Under the pieces are notes generated by a model. It made no database searches. It saw nothing but the letters and a program-made list of their open reading frames with translations, and was not told where the DNA came from. Below, piece by piece: positions 63,892 to 64,000 of a stretch of DNA of 64,000 nt. Source of the DNA: Thiosulfativibrio zosterae (lineage in GTDB: Bacteria; Pseudomonadota; Gammaproteobacteria; Thiomicrospirales; Thiomicrospiraceae); contig NZ_AP021888.1 of assembly GCF_011398155.1 (NCBI RefSeq), positions 1 to 64,000 of the forward strand, read 5' to 3'. The translations under genes were made by a program, and so were the position numbers. Position 1 is the first letter of the stretch. Every line of letters begins with the position of its first letter.

Positions 63892-64000
63892 ATGTCTATC
63901 GCAGCTGTCATTAAAAATCGTCGCACCACCTATCAATTTACTAACGAAAAAGTGCCGCAAGAAATCCTTAATCAATGCCTTGAAGCAGCCATTTGGGCAC
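63892..64000 (+). CDS. Nitroreductase family protein, 5' part only
   Basis: The gene runs off the window. The visible 36 codons encode MSIAAVIKNRRTTYQFTNEK and then VPQEILNQCLEAAIWA, the typical N-terminus of the FMN-dependent nitroreductase fold. AGAGG lies about five bases before the ATG. It diverges from the OxyR-like regulator and is the likely target of the inverted repeat upstream. Confidence 0.8.
   Translation, partial: MSIAAVIKNRRTTYQFTNEKVPQEILNQCLEAAIWA

Overview
The window looks like the start of a free-living gammaproteobacterial chromosome. It begins exactly at a TTG-started dnaA followed by dnaN, recF and gyrB in the classic order. A bacterial-type phosphoribulokinase directly after gyrB points to a Calvin-cycle autotroph. 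Three large chemoreceptors, NhaA, NhaD, a Na/Pi symporter and several marine-type outer-membrane proteins fit a motile, Na+-exposed sulfur oxidiser of the Thiomicrospira/Hydrogenovibrio/Thiomicrorhabdus type. That assignment is inferred from gene content, not from a marker search.

Layout. 0-7.4 kb: replication genes and prk. 7.4-13.7 kb: DUF389 membrane protein, MipA-like porin, a stand-alone PAS protein, hslR-hemF, an M48 lipoprotein and tsaC. 13.7-14.7 kb: a small AT-rich decay zone with a nonsense-mutated ribbon-helix-helix antitoxin, an orphan lipoprotein and a PIN-toxin remnant. 14.7-20 kb: DUF3095, a 2OG-Fe(II) oxygenase, a methyl-accepting chemotaxis protein (MCP) and a periplasmic beta-propeller. 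20.2-23.5 kb: a translationally coupled light-repair operon (photolyase, DUF2256 zinc protein, iron-sulfur photolyase). 23.5-24 kb: a ParD/RelE-type toxin-antitoxin pair. 24.1-31.3 kb: SWIM-SNF2 helicase, thrB and polA. 31.4-33.6 kb: two divergent outer-membrane barrel genes. 33.8-40.6 kb: a four-gene operon fadL-volA-lplT-aas that reads as a complete scavenging route for phospholipid-derived fatty acids. 40.9-44.1 kb: oligopeptidase A, a nitroreductase and YjbQ. 44.2-49.5 kb: a divergent pair of paralogous MCPs. 49.6-50.1 kb: a second toxin-antitoxin pair, paralogous to the first. 50.3-56.4 kb: periplasmic hydrolase, small proteins, Na/Pi transporter, nhaD and nhaA. 56.4-63.6 kb: a minus-strand run of two hybrid histidine kinases flanking a double-V4R-like protein and a small unknown protein, preceded by mlaA and an OxyR-like regulator. 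The window ends inside a nitroreductase gene.

The strongest unexplained signal is a dispersed palindrome, CCAGGCCTGG, present 13 times exactly and twice with one mismatch. It usually sits in a longer context close to TGACCAGGCCTGGTTAAA. Chance predicts about 0.06 copies of a given 10-mer in 64 kb. It lies in unrelated genes, where it encodes QAW or PGL/AGL, and in four intergenic gaps, where every copy is placed and oriented like a transcription terminator of the gene upstream. This resembles the behaviour of DNA uptake sequences or highly iterated palindromes, and I do not recognise it as a described element.

No tRNA, rRNA, insertion sequence, prophage or CRISPR array was seen.
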